A DNA stretch of 64,000 nt from Bifidobacterium sp. B4142 (GCF_026537325.1 NZ_JAFNMJ010000001.1:124001-188000); one strand, 5' to 3'. Positions 1-9,040 are shown, counted from the first letter of the stretch. Translations and numbers: made by a program. The notes: generated from the letters alone by a model not told the origin.

Positions 1-581
1 CAGGTGTCCCTGAAGTAGTGGTTGTCGTAGTTGAACCGCACCGGAAGCCGCTTGATGATCGAGGCCGGCAGCTGGGAGGGGTCGGTCTGCCACTGCTTGG
101 CCGTGTAGTTCTTGATGAAGGCCTCATACAGGGGGCGGCCGATCAGGGAGATGCCCTGGTCGTTCAGGTTGCCCGGGTCGGTTCCGGCCAGCTCGCCGGC
201 CTGCTCCCGGATCAGTTCTCGGGCCTGCTGGGGGGTGTAGCGGGCGTGGAAGAACTGGTTGATGGTCCCCAAGTTGATGGGCAGGGGGTAGACCTCGCCC
301 TTGTGGGTGGTGTAGACCCTGTGGGTGTAGTTGGTGAATTCGGTGAAGCGATTGACATAATCCCAGACCTTGCGGTTGGAGGTGTGGAAGAGGTGGGCCC
401 CATACTTGTGGATTTCGGCCCCGGTTTCCTCGTCCATATAGGAGTATGCGTTGCCGCCTATGTGGTCGCGTACGTCGATGATTCGTACCCGGGCGCCGCT
501 GTGCTCGACCGCCTGCTGGGCCACGGTCAGGCCAAAGAGCCCGGCCCCTACAACCACCAAATCCACGTCCATGTCAGCCAT
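1..581 (-). CDS. glf: UDP-galactopyranose mutase, 3' end beyond the window
   Basis: Flavoenzyme interconverting UDP-galactopyranose and UDP-galactofuranose for cell-surface glycans. The visible 193 residues start MADMDVDLVVVGAGLFG, an FAD-binding Rossmann glycine motif, continue with IGGNAYSY (residues 41-48) and carry the family hallmark KYGAHLFHT at 59-67. The family is about 370-400 residues, so roughly half lies outside. The start at 581 is one choice; an in-frame ATG three codons later (572) is equally possible and neither has a strong ribosome binding site. A second, more distant FAD enzyme of this superfold lies at 48386-49975. The identification is from sequence motifs and I am confident of it. 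Confidence 0.93.
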   Translation of the reverse strand, partial: MADMDVDLVVVGAGLFGLTVAQQAVEHSGARVRIIDVRDHIGGNAYSYMDEETGAEIHKYGAHLFHTSNRKVWDYVNRFTEFTNYTHRVYTTHKGEVYPLPINLGTINQFFHARYTPQQARELIREQAGELAGTDPGNLNDQGISLIGRPLYEAFIKNYTAKQWQTDPSQLPASIIKRLPVRFNYDNHYFRDT

Positions 582-776
582 TCGTTTTCAGCCGTCCGTC
601 CTTTGTTGTTGTGAAGTCGGGACTGTCTATCGCCAGGGCCCGGCCTGAGTTATGATCAGCCGCTTTGAGTGCGGCGATCCTATTGCTTACATGTTAGCGG
701 ACAGGCCCGGTCGGGAAAGCGGTAGGCAGCGATGTCGACTGAATGCGCACTTGGTTTGGATGGTTGAGGCTTGCAA

Positions 777-804
777 TGGACAAGTGGAGCCGATCTGCTA
801 TAAT
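777..804 (+). promoter_or_regulatory. Promoter of the SRP RNA gene
   Basis: A -35 TGGACA (777-782), 16-bp spacer and perfect -10 TATAAT (799-804) place the start of transcription near 811, exactly at the 5' end of the SRP RNA fold. Confidence 0.75.
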
Positions 805-810
805 AGTGAC

Positions 811-898
811 TTGCTCTCACGTGGCGTTATGTCACCCAATCCCCCCAGGGCAGGAATGCAGCAAGGGTAAGTGGCCTCTGGCGGGTGCGTGGGAGTTT
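811..898 (+). ncRNA. ffs: Small signal recognition particle RNA (4.5S type)
   Basis: RNA scaffold of the bacterial signal recognition particle, binding Ffh to target membrane proteins co-translationally. The conserved domain IV core is visible at 844-869: CAGGGCAGGAATGCAGCAAG, i.e. a GGAA-type tetraloop with the asymmetric internal loop, followed by the returning strand ending CTCTGGCGGG. The ends pair: CTCTCACG (814-821) with CGTGGGAG (888-895). A T-run follows at 896-899. The length, about 85-90 nt, fits the short actinobacterial form without an Alu domain. End points are estimated from the fold and promoter. Confidence 0.9.
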
Positions 899-929
899 TC
901 CATATTCGTCTTTTTGGCCATGGATTGGT

Positions 930-949
930 CTGATGCCTTTCGGCATCAG
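930..949. terminator. Perfect 8-bp hairpin between SRP RNA and GH125
   Basis: CTGATGCC, loop TTTC, GGCATCAG. There is no T-run after it, so it is either a weak terminator of the SRP RNA transcript or a structure in the leader of the following gene. Confidence 0.4.
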
Positions 950-987
950 CGGCATCCACTGTCATGCGGGAGGCAAGGGCGCAAACT

Positions 988-2283
988 ATGACTTACCAGG
1001 AAATCCCGACTTCGGTATCGTTGTTCATCGAGCGGATTACCGATCTATGCGGGGTCAGGCATCCGGCTTGGGCCAAGGTTTTTCGGAAGGCTTTCGCTAA
1101 GACGCTTTCGACCACAGTCAGGAGGGAGAAGGACGGTACCACATTTCTGCTCACTGGAGACATCCCAGCCATGTGGTTACGGGACTCTACGGCTCAGGTG
1201 CGTCCCTACCTGGTCATAGCCCGCGACGATGACGACATGGCCGCCATGATATCGGGCTTGGTCAGGCGGCAATTCGCCTACATCTGTATAGATCCATATG
1301 CTAACGCCTTCAATGAGACTCCTTCTGGTGCTGCCTGGGATCCGAATGATCGGACGGACTTCACTAGCCCGTGGCTCTGGGAGCGCAAATATGAGGTGGA
1401 TTCCCTCTGCTATCCGGTTCAGCTGGCCTGGCTGCTCTACCGCAATACGGGACGGACGGACCAGTTCAACGCCGACTTCATCAATGGGGTCCACCGAATT
1501 TTGGATGTCTTCGAGCTGGAGCAGGACCACGCTCGCTCACCATACTTCTTCATCAGGAAGACTGATCTTTCTCAGGACACGCTGGTCGAAGATGGCCGCG
1601 GTCATCCGACGGCTCCGACAGGGATGACCTGGTCGGGCTTCCGCCCCAGCGATGATGCCTGCGCTTACAACTATCTTGTTCCCTCCAACATGTTTGCCGC
1701 TGTGGCTGTGGATCTTCTGAAACGAATCTTCACTGGCCCTTTGGATGATTCAGGTCTGGCGGACCGTGCGGACAAGCTCGGCTGCTCCATACATCTTGGC
1801 ATTGAACAGTATGGAGTCACTAGGAATGCGTCCGGGAAAGCCGTCTATGCCTATGAGGTGGATGGGCTGGGCGGGGTGAGCATCATGGATGATGCCAATG
1901 TTCCCAATCTGATTGCGGCCCCTTATTTGGGATTCTGCCCCTATGACGAACCGATTTATCTTGAGACGCGGCGTATTCTGCTCAGCCCGGAGAACCCCTA
2001 CTATTACGAAGGTTCCCAGGCCAGGGGAATCGGGTCCTCTCACACCCCGGTCGGCTATGTATGGCCTATGGCGCTGGCCATGGAAGGCTTGACGTGCAGG
2101 GACCATGATGAACAAGGCAGAATGTTGGATGTCATGGTTCAAACCGATGCCGGCACTCATCTGATGCATGAGGGATTCGATGTCGACAATCCGAGCAGGT
2201 ACACCCGTCCCTGGTTCAGCTGGGCCAATATGATGTTCTGCGAACTTGTCATGGAGTATTTCGGCATCCGGGTCGAACGGTAG
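988..2283 (+). CDS. GH125 exo-alpha-1,6-mannosidase
   Basis: Metal-independent inverting exo-alpha-1,6-mannosidase of glycoside hydrolase family 125, which removes terminal alpha-1,6-mannose, for example from N-glycan cores. The 431-residue length is right for the family and the signature GDIPAMWLRDS sits at residues 57-67; a second conserved block GSSHTPVGYVWPMAL is near residue 350. ATG at 988 is preferred over ATG 964 because GGGAGG and AAGGG precede it and the family starts here. It has no signal peptide, so it is cytoplasmic and acts on imported oligosaccharides. It converges on the minus-strand GH5/ABC operon, with only 21 bp between the two stop codons, and shares its substrate theme. 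Confidence 0.9.
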   Translation: MTYQEIPTSVSLFIERITDLCGVRHPAWAKVFRKAFAKTLSTTVRREKDGTTFLLTGDIPAMWLRDSTAQVRPYLVIARDDDDMAAMISGLVRRQFAYICIDPYANAFNETPSGAAWDPNDRTDFTSPWLWERKYEVDSLCYPVQLAWLLYRNTGRTDQFNADFINGVHRILDVFELEQDHARSPYFFIRKTDLSQDTLVEDGRGHPTAPTGMTWSGFRPSDDACAYNYLVPSNMFAAVAVDLLKRIFTGPLDDSGLADRADKLGCSIHLGIEQYGVTRNASGKAVYAYEVDGLGGVSIMDDANVPNLIAAPYLGFCPYDEPIYLETRRILLSPENPYYYEGSQARGIGSSHTPVGYVWPMALAMEGLTCRDHDEQGRMLDVMVQTDAGTHLMHEGFDVDNPSRYTRPWFSWANMMFCELVMEYFGIRVER

Positions 2284-2304
2284 CTGTGTCGGCTCATGCC
2301 GTTG

Positions 2305-3558
2305 CTAGAGCGACTCGGCTGGGATCAGCCTACCGATTCCGCGTTCCGCCAGGTATGCAGTGTCATTCGCACGATCCCGGTTGGTAAAGAGGAGGGATTC
2401 GCCCGAGGCTGCGTCTTTCATCCAAGCTTCGAAAATTCGCCCGCCAGGTGCGCAAGCACCGCGAATTTGCGACATTCCCTTAGGGTCCGAGGGCAGAACG
2501 ATGGCGACGCGATTACCGCTGGGCCGGTTCTGCCGACCATTCGAGAGGCTGTGGACCTCTTCGGCCAGACAGGAGAAGAGGCGTCCGAGCTCCTTGACCC
2601 GTCCGTCCTGATCAATCAACCCCAGGTCATACTCAAGTTCCGGGAAGTCAGCCAAGCCACGGTTCACGTCGTGGGAGCACCACCAAGTGATGCCGAACAG
2701 GTCGTCGGCCTGCGCCATCCTTCTGACGGATTCCTGCATGAAGGTCGGTGCCTGGGCGACGGTCATGACGTTGAGCGGGGCGCCGATCTCCTGGGCCCAA
2801 ACCGGGCGGTGGGCTCGGTTCTCATATGCCTTGGCCAATTCGATCAGATAACGTCCATGGCTCAGACACTCTTGGCTGCCGGGTCCGTATTTGCTGATGA
2901 CACCGTTGAATACCCAAGCATGGATCGTAGACAGGCTACCGATATGACCTTGTTGGATTGGGGTGAAGGCATGGCCGGGCAGGTACCAGACCGCATCATC
3001 CTCGCTATGGACCAGAATGCGATGGTCCTGCTCGGCGCGAGCAGCCAAAGGGCTGATCAAAGCATCAAGCCAAGCGTCGATCTGCTCGCTGGTCGCTGTC
3101 ATACCCAGGGGATGGGCTGTTCCAAGGAACTGGTTACACTCGTTACCCACTGTTATTCCTCGGAATCCGTCCAGGTCTTCCAGGCTCTGATAGACTTGAA
3201 AGATAAGGTCGGCTAGGGCATGAATGGTCTGTTCATCGGTGAATATGTTCCTGGCATGCCATGTGGTCACCCATGAAGGCAGGAAGTCGAAGCTCGACAG
3301 GTGTCCCTGAACCACGTCCACAAAAGAGTCAAGCCCGCGTTGCCCGGCTAGGTCGACCATATGGTGCAGGTCTTCTAGCCCTTGGTTGTTGATCAAGGTT
3401 CGGTTGGGCTGGAGGATCGGCCAGAGGGGGAAGACCCTGATGTGGTCTGCCCCCAAGGAGGCAATCTGATCCAGATCTCTGCCGATGGCCTGCCAGTCAG
3501 GGTCCAGCCAGGTATGGAACCATCCATGCGAGGGTGTGTAGTTGACGCCGAATCTCAT
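2305..3558 (-). CDS. GH5 beta-mannosidase (subfamily-18-like)
   Basis: Retaining glycoside hydrolase of clan A. The (beta/alpha)8 landmarks are visible: the acid/base in TVGNECNQF (Glu140) and the nucleophile in PVWAQEIGAP (Glu257), with RVFPLWP near residue 41 as the usual substrate-binding arginine region. The 417 residues and the lack of a signal peptide match the bifidobacterial GH5_18 enzymes, which from published work hydrolyse Man-beta-1,4-GlcNAc, the core disaccharide of N-glycans. The subfamily assignment is from memory of the motif pattern, not from an alignment. It is the last gene of the minus-strand operon, 6 bp after the permease gene, and pairs functionally with GH125. Confidence 0.82.
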   Translation of the reverse strand: MRFGVNYTPSHGWFHTWLDPDWQAIGRDLDQIASLGADHIRVFPLWPILQPNRTLINNQGLEDLHHMVDLAGQRGLDSFVDVVQGHLSSFDFLPSWVTTWHARNIFTDEQTIHALADLIFQVYQSLEDLDGFRGITVGNECNQFLGTAHPLGMTATSEQIDAWLDALISPLAARAEQDHRILVHSEDDAVWYLPGHAFTPIQQGHIGSLSTIHAWVFNGVISKYGPGSQECLSHGRYLIELAKAYENRAHRPVWAQEIGAPLNVMTVAQAPTFMQESVRRMAQADDLFGITWWCSHDVNRGLADFPELEYDLGLIDQDGRVKELGRLFSCLAEEVHSLSNGRQNRPSGNRVAIVLPSDPKGMSQIRGACAPGGRIFEAWMKDAASGESLLFTNRDRANDTAYLAERGIGRLIPAESL

Positions 3559-3564
3559 CCCTGC

Positions 3565-4398
3565 TTACTCCTTGACTCCGCCGGTCTCCACGCCGTCGAA
3601 GAAGTACCGTTGGAAGGCCACAAAGAAGATGATGATAGGGACCAGAGCAATGACTGCGCCGGCTGCGATCAGTCGCGGATCAGTGACGAAGGCGCCCTTG
3701 AGCTTGTTCAGCCCTACAGTCAGGGTGTACTTGGACTCGTCCCCGATGACCACCAGAGGCCACATGAAGTCGTTCCATGCACCCACGAAAGAGAAGATGG
3801 CGACTACCATGGCCGTACCTCTGACCTGGGGCAGGCAGATGTGAATGAACCTCTGCCAAACATTAGCGCCGTCCACCTCGGCCGCCTCCTCCAGCTCGTG
3901 AGGGATCGAAGCGAATGCTGTCATCATGAGTAGAATGTTCATGGCTCCACACAGTCCGGGCAGGACGACTCCCAGCAGGGAGTTGTTCAGATGCAGTCCT
4001 CGAATGGTCAGGAACTGCGAGACCAGGACGGTTTCGCCGGGAATTAGCATGCAGCCGAAAATGAATCCGGCCACCAGCTTCTTGCCAGGGAACCTGAGCC
4101 TGCCCAAGGCGTACCCTGCCAGCGTGGCCGTTACCAGATTGCCTACGACGTTGATCACAGTGACGATCAGCGAGTTGAGGGCATAGTGCAGAATCGGGAT
4201 CTGGTGAAAGACCCGGGTGAAGTTGTCCCAAGTGAAATCCTTGGGGATGAAATAGGGCGGGACGGCGTAGATGTTGTCTCCACGCCCTTTGAATGCTAAG
4301 GAAACCTGCCAGATGATGGGACCTACCAAGAGGATGAACAAGACGGTGCATGCCAGGTACCGAATGACGGTCCCCGGAGTAATTCTGTTCGCGCGCAT
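3565..4398 (-). CDS. ABC sugar permease, MalG type
   Basis: Inner-membrane subunit of a carbohydrate ABC importer (CUT1 family). The 277-residue protein has six hydrophobic segments, with the first at residues about 13-33, and the cytoplasmic EAA loop EAAEVDGANVWQRFIHICLP that docks on the ATPase. The C-terminal GVETGGVKE is typical of MalG-like subunits. Its start overlaps the stop of the upstream permease gene by one base, indicating translational coupling. No ATPase gene is in the operon, so it probably uses a shared MsmK-type ATPase encoded elsewhere, which is common for CUT1 systems. Confidence 0.93.
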   Translation of the reverse strand: MRANRITPGTVIRYLACTVLFILLVGPIIWQVSLAFKGRGDNIYAVPPYFIPKDFTWDNFTRVFHQIPILHYALNSLIVTVINVVGNLVTATLAGYALGRLRFPGKKLVAGFIFGCMLIPGETVLVSQFLTIRGLHLNNSLLGVVLPGLCGAMNILLMMTAFASIPHELEEAAEVDGANVWQRFIHICLPQVRGTAMVVAIFSFVGAWNDFMWPLVVIGDESKYTLTVGLNKLKGAFVTDPRLIAAGAVIALVPIIIFFVAFQRYFFDGVETGGVKE

Positions 4399-5369
4399 CA
4401 GTGGTCCGCCTTCCTCTGCACATAGAACTCAATTGACGTGATGATGCCCAGGATGAAGAACATGATGATGCTCAAGGCGCTGGCATAGCCGGTTCTGGCA
4501 GTCAGACCCGTACCCTCGCGCATGATCAGCATGGACATGGTGATGTCCTTTCCGCCCAGTCCTCCGGTGCCTCCGGTAAGCATGTAGACCTCGTTGAAGA
4601 CTCGGAAAGCCGCGATGGATGAAAGGAGCAGGATGAGCACCATGGTCATCCTGCAGCCGGGCATGGTCACCGAAATGAATTGACGGACAGGGCCGGCTCC
4701 GTCGATGGATGCAGCCTCATAAAGGCTGTCGTCGATGTTGGCCAGAGCTGCCAGATAGATGACCATGTAATATCCCAGACCTCCCCAGACCGTGACCAAC
4801 ATGGCGCTGAAGAGCAGCAGCCAACGATCCTGGAGGAAGGGAATGGGTTCTTTGATCCACTTCAGGCCTAGGAAGAGCGCATTAACCAAGCCCTTGGCGC
4901 TCATCATATTGGTCCAGATCAGTCCCGAAATGACCGATCCAGCCACGGCGGGCACATAGAAGGCCGTCCTGAAGAAGCTCATGATCCTGGTCTTCTTATT
5001 GACCAGTACAGCCAGGATAAGAGGCAGTATGACCATGCACGGAGCCATGCACAAGGCGTAGATCGTCGAGTTCAGCAGGGCTGTGTGAACTTTGGGATCG
5101 GCCAGAACGGCTGAATACTGGCTCAGGCCTACGAATTGCCCCGTACGCAGGAGCGTCGAATTCGTGAAAGAGAGACGGATGGTGTTCAGGAACGGATAAA
5201 TCGTGAAAACCAGAGTAAAGATGATGGGAATGATCAGAAAGAGCCAGGGGGACCAGGGCTTCATGGTCGAAATGGTCCTTGAGCCCTTGGCCTTTCCCGG
5301 CTGATGCTGACCAGCATCATGGGCTGGGGTCACGCAGGCCCCAGCTTGGTGGCTGGCGGGCAATCTCAT
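4398..5369 (-). CDS. ABC sugar permease, MalF type
   Basis: Partner permease of the same CUT1 importer, with six predicted membrane segments and the EAA loop EAASIDGAGPVRQFISVTMP. The first ATG (5369) overlaps the stop of the binding-protein gene in an ATGA arrangement. It gives a 35-residue hydrophilic lead before MKPWSPWLFLIIP; the internal ATG at 5264 also has an AAGGA upstream and would give a more typical N-terminus, so the start is uncertain. Its place between binding protein and MalG-type permease makes the transporter assignment secure; the substrate (mannosides) is inferred from the flanking glycosidases. Confidence 0.9.
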   Translation of the reverse strand: MRLPASHQAGACVTPAHDAGQHQPGKAKGSRTISTMKPWSPWLFLIIPIIFTLVFTIYPFLNTIRLSFTNSTLLRTGQFVGLSQYSAVLADPKVHTALLNSTIYALCMAPCMVILPLILAVLVNKKTRIMSFFRTAFYVPAVAGSVISGLIWTNMMSAKGLVNALFLGLKWIKEPIPFLQDRWLLLFSAMLVTVWGGLGYYMVIYLAALANIDDSLYEAASIDGAGPVRQFISVTMPGCRMTMVLILLLSSIAAFRVFNEVYMLTGGTGGLGGKDITMSMLIMREGTGLTARTGYASALSIIMFFILGIITSIEFYVQRKADH

Positions 5370-6643
5370 TGGGCCAGCCTGTCGTTGGCATCCTTGACTG
5401 CGGTGTCCAAGGCCTGCTTGGCTGTGATCTGCCCGGTGACGGCCTGCTGGAGCTGCTCGCCCAGTTCGTCCAGATCGGACTGGATGAACTGCGGAGGATC
5501 CATGACCTCGCCGTTCTTGACCTTGGAAGCTAGCATGACGACGGTCTTGGACTCGATGCTCCCGTCATCTTTCCGGAAGTAGGGGTCATCTACGCCCTTG
5601 GCCGTGGAAGGGAAGGTCTGGGAGCTCTTGGCGAAGTCCACCTGGTTAGTGTTGTTGGTCACGAAGGCGGCGAACTTGTGGGCGGCGTCCTTGTGCTTGG
5701 ACTGTGAACTCACAGCCAGAATCTCTTCATTCAGGCTTTGGTGCCCCCGGGTGATGGCTGGTGCCACGGCAAGATTCTGATAGATTTCGGGTGCATTCTG
5801 CTTGAAGTCCTTCAGGTCGTACATAAAGCCGCTACGGGTGGCCACTGATCCCTGTTTGAACAGGTCGGTGCTTTGCGATCCTGACGCGGCGACGGCCTCC
5901 TTGCTTATCATGCCGTCCTTATACATATCGACATAGTGCTGGACCAGCTCCACGCCCTTGGGCGAGTTGAAGGTGAACTTAGTCTGGTCCTTGTTCATGA
6001 TTTCAGCGCCGTACTCGCCGAAGCTGCCGATAGTAGGGAGCATCGCGGACCACTGGTATTTGTCCTTGCAGGTTCCGGCCATCTGATGGGAGGCCTCGAA
6101 GTAGGACTCCCAGGAGTCCGGCAGCTTGGCTGTATTCATGCCGCATTCGGTCAGGATCCTCTTATTGTAGAAAGTTGGACCGAGTGTCAGGTACCAGGGG
6201 TATGCATAGGTTCCGTCGGCGCCGAAGCCCTTGAAGGTCACGCTCTTCCAAGTTCCCTTGGTGTACTCGTTTTCGATGCCTGGATTGGCTTTGGAGATAT
6301 TGTCGATGGCTCCGGACTTAGCCAGGATGTAGGCATCCTTGGGCATCATGTCCATCACATCGGGCAACTGGTTGGCAGCGGCATCGGTCGAGAGCTTATT
6401 GGCGTATCCGTCGCCGGGCTGGTCGATCCACTTGACCTTGATGCCGGGATTTTGCTTTTCGAACTTGGCGATTAATTTGTGGAAGTAGCTCTTGTAGACG
6501 CTCTCAAGGTTCTTGGTCTGGAAGCTGATTGTACCGTCTGCCTTGTCGGCGCTAGTATCTGAGGATCCGCAGGATGCCAGTCCCGTCATCATGGCGATAG
6601 CCCCACAGGCTGCTGCAAGTTTCGTGATCCTGGTTGTGTTCAT
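5366..6643 (-). CDS. Sugar ABC transporter solute-binding lipoprotein
   Basis: Extracellular family 1 solute-binding protein that delivers oligosaccharide to the two downstream permeases. From ATG 6643 it begins MNTTRITKLAAACGAIAMM, a lipoprotein signal ending in the lipobox LASC, so the mature protein is lipid-anchored on the outer face of the membrane. AAAGGA eight bases upstream decides this start over an ATG at 6673. The 425 residues and clusters such as FEKQNPGIKVKW are typical of the family. It lies 47 bp after the GH38 remnant, and its leader (CAACAGATGGAAAGGA) resembles that of the GH38 gene (CAACAGACGGAAAG). Confidence 0.92.
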   Translation of the reverse strand: MNTTRITKLAAACGAIAMMTGLASCGSSDTSADKADGTISFQTKNLESVYKSYFHKLIAKFEKQNPGIKVKWIDQPGDGYANKLSTDAAANQLPDVMDMMPKDAYILAKSGAIDNISKANPGIENEYTKGTWKSVTFKGFGADGTYAYPWYLTLGPTFYNKRILTECGMNTAKLPDSWESYFEASHQMAGTCKDKYQWSAMLPTIGSFGEYGAEIMNKDQTKFTFNSPKGVELVQHYVDMYKDGMISKEAVAASGSQSTDLFKQGSVATRSGFMYDLKDFKQNAPEIYQNLAVAPAITRGHQSLNEEILAVSSQSKHKDAAHKFAAFVTNNTNQVDFAKSSQTFPSTAKGVDDPYFRKDDGSIESKTVVMLASKVKNGEVMDPPQFIQSDLDELGEQLQQAVTGQITAKQALDTAVKDANDRLAQ

Positions 6644-6690
6644 GATTGCGTTCCTTTCCATCTGTTGATACATGAGGGTGAGATATTTGG

Positions 6691-7583
6691 TCAGCGGGTC
6701 ACTCGCAGGGTGGCCAACTGGAAGGGGGAGAAGACGAGTTCAGCTGAGCTGATTGCCGAACCGTTGGGGCTGGTGAGGGCTCTAGGCTCGTCAGCAGGCA
6801 GATTATCGCCTTCAAGGGTGTCTGTTTCACGTATGACGGCTTCGGCGAAAGCCGAAGATGGTTGCAAACGGACTTTGGCGGTGGACCCGGCTGCCTCGTA
6901 GAGGCGCTGATCAGGTCTCCGGTCCCGTCGTCGGCCAGTTTGATCCAGATGACCACGGCTCTTTGGAGGGAGTCCAGGACCACCGGCGGCTCGATTTCGG
7001 GTACGTCGCTCAGGATTGGCGTCTTGACTCTACTGGCCTCGTCCAGGGTGTCGACTAAGCTGCAGCTGGCTGAGGCGGTCCGGCGAAAGTCGTGAATGCC
7101 TGTATCCGTGTCCGAGTCGGGGAAAATCAGCGACTCCAGACAGAGGATGAAGGAGACATCGGCAGCAATGGCCGAATCGACTCTGGCTGAGCCTATCAGG
7201 GGCACCCAGGCGTTTAGCGTGTGGACGGCCTTGATGACCGTGCCATCGGGTCGGAATACCATTCCTTCAATGCGCCCTCCTGCGAAATCGGAATGCCAGC
7301 CCAAATCGATGTCCAATTCAATGGACAGGTCGAGTGCAGGGTTCTGCATGCCGACGGGTATCTTTCCTTTCAGCTCGAACCAGGTCGTTCCAATTCTGAA
7401 TGGCCGGAATTCCGGTCTTTCGCTGCGTGTGTCCACCAGGAAGAGCGTCAGCGGTACAGGTTCTCCGAGTTTCTCGTGACTGCGGATCCGGCAAGTCGAC
7501 AGGGCTGTGTCCACATATGGGCTGACAGGTTGTCGGATTACGCGTTCACACCGGGTCGGTTCCCGATCCACCTTGAGATACAT
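6691..7583 (-). pseudogene. GH38 alpha-mannosidase remnant: core deleted, C-terminus frameshifted
   Basis: The first roughly 150 codons read as the N-terminal domain of bacterial GH38 alpha-mannosidases: MYLKVDREPTRCERVIRQ, FRPFRIGTTWFEL and GGRIEGMVFRPDGTVIKAVH followed by NAWVPL. The sequence then jumps to the extreme C-terminus (LSDVPEIEPPVVLDS, WIKLADDGTGDLI). Near 6907-6908 the frame breaks; in the shifted frame the family tail continues as RLYEAAGSTAKVRL and ends SPFQLATLRVTR with a stop at 6691. Family members are about 1000 residues; here under 300 codons remain, and the segment carrying the catalytic aspartate is gone. It heads the ABC/GH5 operon, so its promoter and leader may still serve those genes. 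It cannot encode an active mannosidase. Confidence 0.85.
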
Positions 7584-7650
7584 GGCGCTTCTTTCCGTCT
7601 GTTGGAATATGCCGCCATCGCGCTAACCGCCTCTGGCTCCGATGCTGGCA

Positions 7651-7668
7651 AGTATGGGACATACTATA
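7651..7668 (-). promoter_or_regulatory. Candidate -10 and overlapping operator of the mannoside operon
   Basis: On the minus strand TATAGT (7668-7663) lies 80 bp before the GH38 start. It overlaps the inverted repeat AGTATG-GGA-CATACT (7651-7665), which would suit a repressor site. The -35 is poor (TGTACG at 17-bp spacing). No regulator gene is adjacent; the nearest LacI-type gene is at 14038-15099. Confidence 0.4.
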
Positions 7669-7872
7669 GCATCTTTTGTTAACTTCGTACACAAATTGAG
7701 GGGGAGGTCATATAGTTTTGCAGCGGAACCCGCAATGGCTTTTGGCTGGTAGTGCTGATTGCTTGTATATCGCCGTTTTACACGCTGGATTATCGCGAAG
7801 GTCGTGAAAGGAACGCGCTCGTCGGCCGGTAGCGTCGGGTGTCGGCCAAGGCGTTGGATAGAGTCTTGAGGT

Positions 7873-8892
7873 ATGAGCAGCAAGCATAAGCAGGGCGAAG
7901 CACAGGAGACCTGGTACCGGGACCCGAATGAACAGACCGAAGGGGACGGCAGTCATGTTGACCGTGATCCCTTGACGTCCCGACCTCGGATTTCAGCCCT
8001 GGTTCTGTGCATGGTCGCGGGTCTGGCCTGTCTGGGTCTGGCTGCTTTTGTCTGGTGGGCGGCTGTTTGGACTGTTCCCGGGCAGACTTATGACGACATG
8101 GCCCTGACCAACTTCCGCGGTTTCCTTGACCAGGCGCCCCTGGTCAAGGCCTACCTGGGACTGTTCACTATTCCTTATTTGACTGTGGTGATCTGCGTGG
8201 TGCTGGGTCTTGCAGCTTTTGCGGTTGTTCTGGCGCGACACCGGTGGTGGCTGCTCGGCCAGGTTGCCGTATATGCTCTGATGGTCTACGGGGTGGCCCG
8301 CATTCTCAAACGCTTTCTGCCGCGTCCTGTGCTTATCCATGCCCAGGCCTCCGCAGCCAACTCAACTCCATCCGGGCATACCGTCCTGGCTCTGGCGGTG
8401 GTCCTGGCCCTGCTTTGTGTGGTGCCGCGCGTTTGGAGGGCCCCGGTCGCCTTGGTGGGGTTCGCCTTTGACCTGTCCGTGGGCTGTTCGTTGGTGCAGG
8501 GTGGCTGGCATCGCCCCTCAGACGTGATTATGGGCATTCTTATTCCGGTCGGTCTCTGTCTTATTGCTCTGGCCGCTACGCGGGGAACCGGGATGGATGT
8601 TCCTGGGACCAGAATGTCATCGGCTTCGATTCAGATTGTCTCCACCCTGATGCTGGTTGCGGGTTTCCTGGGGATTCTCTACGCCTGCTATGTCATCTGG
8701 CAGGTCAGCCCTGGGCTGGAGATCGGAGCCCGGTGGACGGCCTACGGAGTCCATTGCTCGGCCGTCATACTGACGGCTTCTGTGCTGTCGCTGACCCTGG
8801 GGCTGGTCCTGGCGATGAGGCAGATCACGGCTTCGCCTCTGACCAGGATGGGCCTTGTCGGTCGGCCTCCGGCTCCGCCCCAGAACAACTGA
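7873..8892 (+). CDS. PAP2-superfamily membrane phosphatase
   Basis: Integral membrane lipid phosphatase of the PAP2 superfamily, for which undecaprenyl-pyrophosphate or phosphatidate analogues are usual substrates. The phosphatase signature is present in order: KRFLPRP, PSGHT and SLVQGGWHRPSDV, with the catalytic His in the last. The usual arginine of motif 3 (SR) is replaced by Leu. There is a hydrophilic 38-residue N-terminus, then about seven to eight hydrophobic segments. It is monocistronic, with a 289-bp divergent region shared with the mannoside operon upstream and a separate promoter region before topA downstream. The exact substrate cannot be read from the sequence. Confidence 0.85.
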   Translation: MSSKHKQGEAQETWYRDPNEQTEGDGSHVDRDPLTSRPRISALVLCMVAGLACLGLAAFVWWAAVWTVPGQTYDDMALTNFRGFLDQAPLVKAYLGLFTIPYLTVVICVVLGLAAFAVVLARHRWWLLGQVAVYALMVYGVARILKRFLPRPVLIHAQASAANSTPSGHTVLALAVVLALLCVVPRVWRAPVALVGFAFDLSVGCSLVQGGWHRPSDVIMGILIPVGLCLIALAATRGTGMDVPGTRMSSASIQIVSTLMLVAGFLGILYACYVIWQVSPGLEIGARWTAYGVHCSAVILTASVLSLTLGLVLAMRQITASPLTRMGLVGRPPAPPQNN

Positions 8893-8976
8893 GGTCAGTC
8901 TCTGCGAGTACTGATCGACTCTGATTCATCCACCATCGGACTTAGGGATCCACGCCCGTGCACATAACCCCTTGAT

Positions 8977-9007
8977 TTGCATGGTGACGGAACCTCGTGA
9001 GTAAGAT
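8977..9007 (+). promoter_or_regulatory. Possible topA promoter
   Basis: TTGCAT (8977-8982) and TAAGAT (9002-9007) are separated by 19 bp, placing transcription start about 25 bp before the topA ATG, which has its own AAGGAG binding site. Confidence 0.4.
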
Positions 9008-9040
9008 GGCGTGCGAAAGACCACAATATAAGGAGAGGCC

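Noticed and set aside
2284-2304. CGGC-TCAT-GCCG as a terminator between GH125 and GH5
   Set aside because: Only a four-base stem and no T-run; too weak to call.
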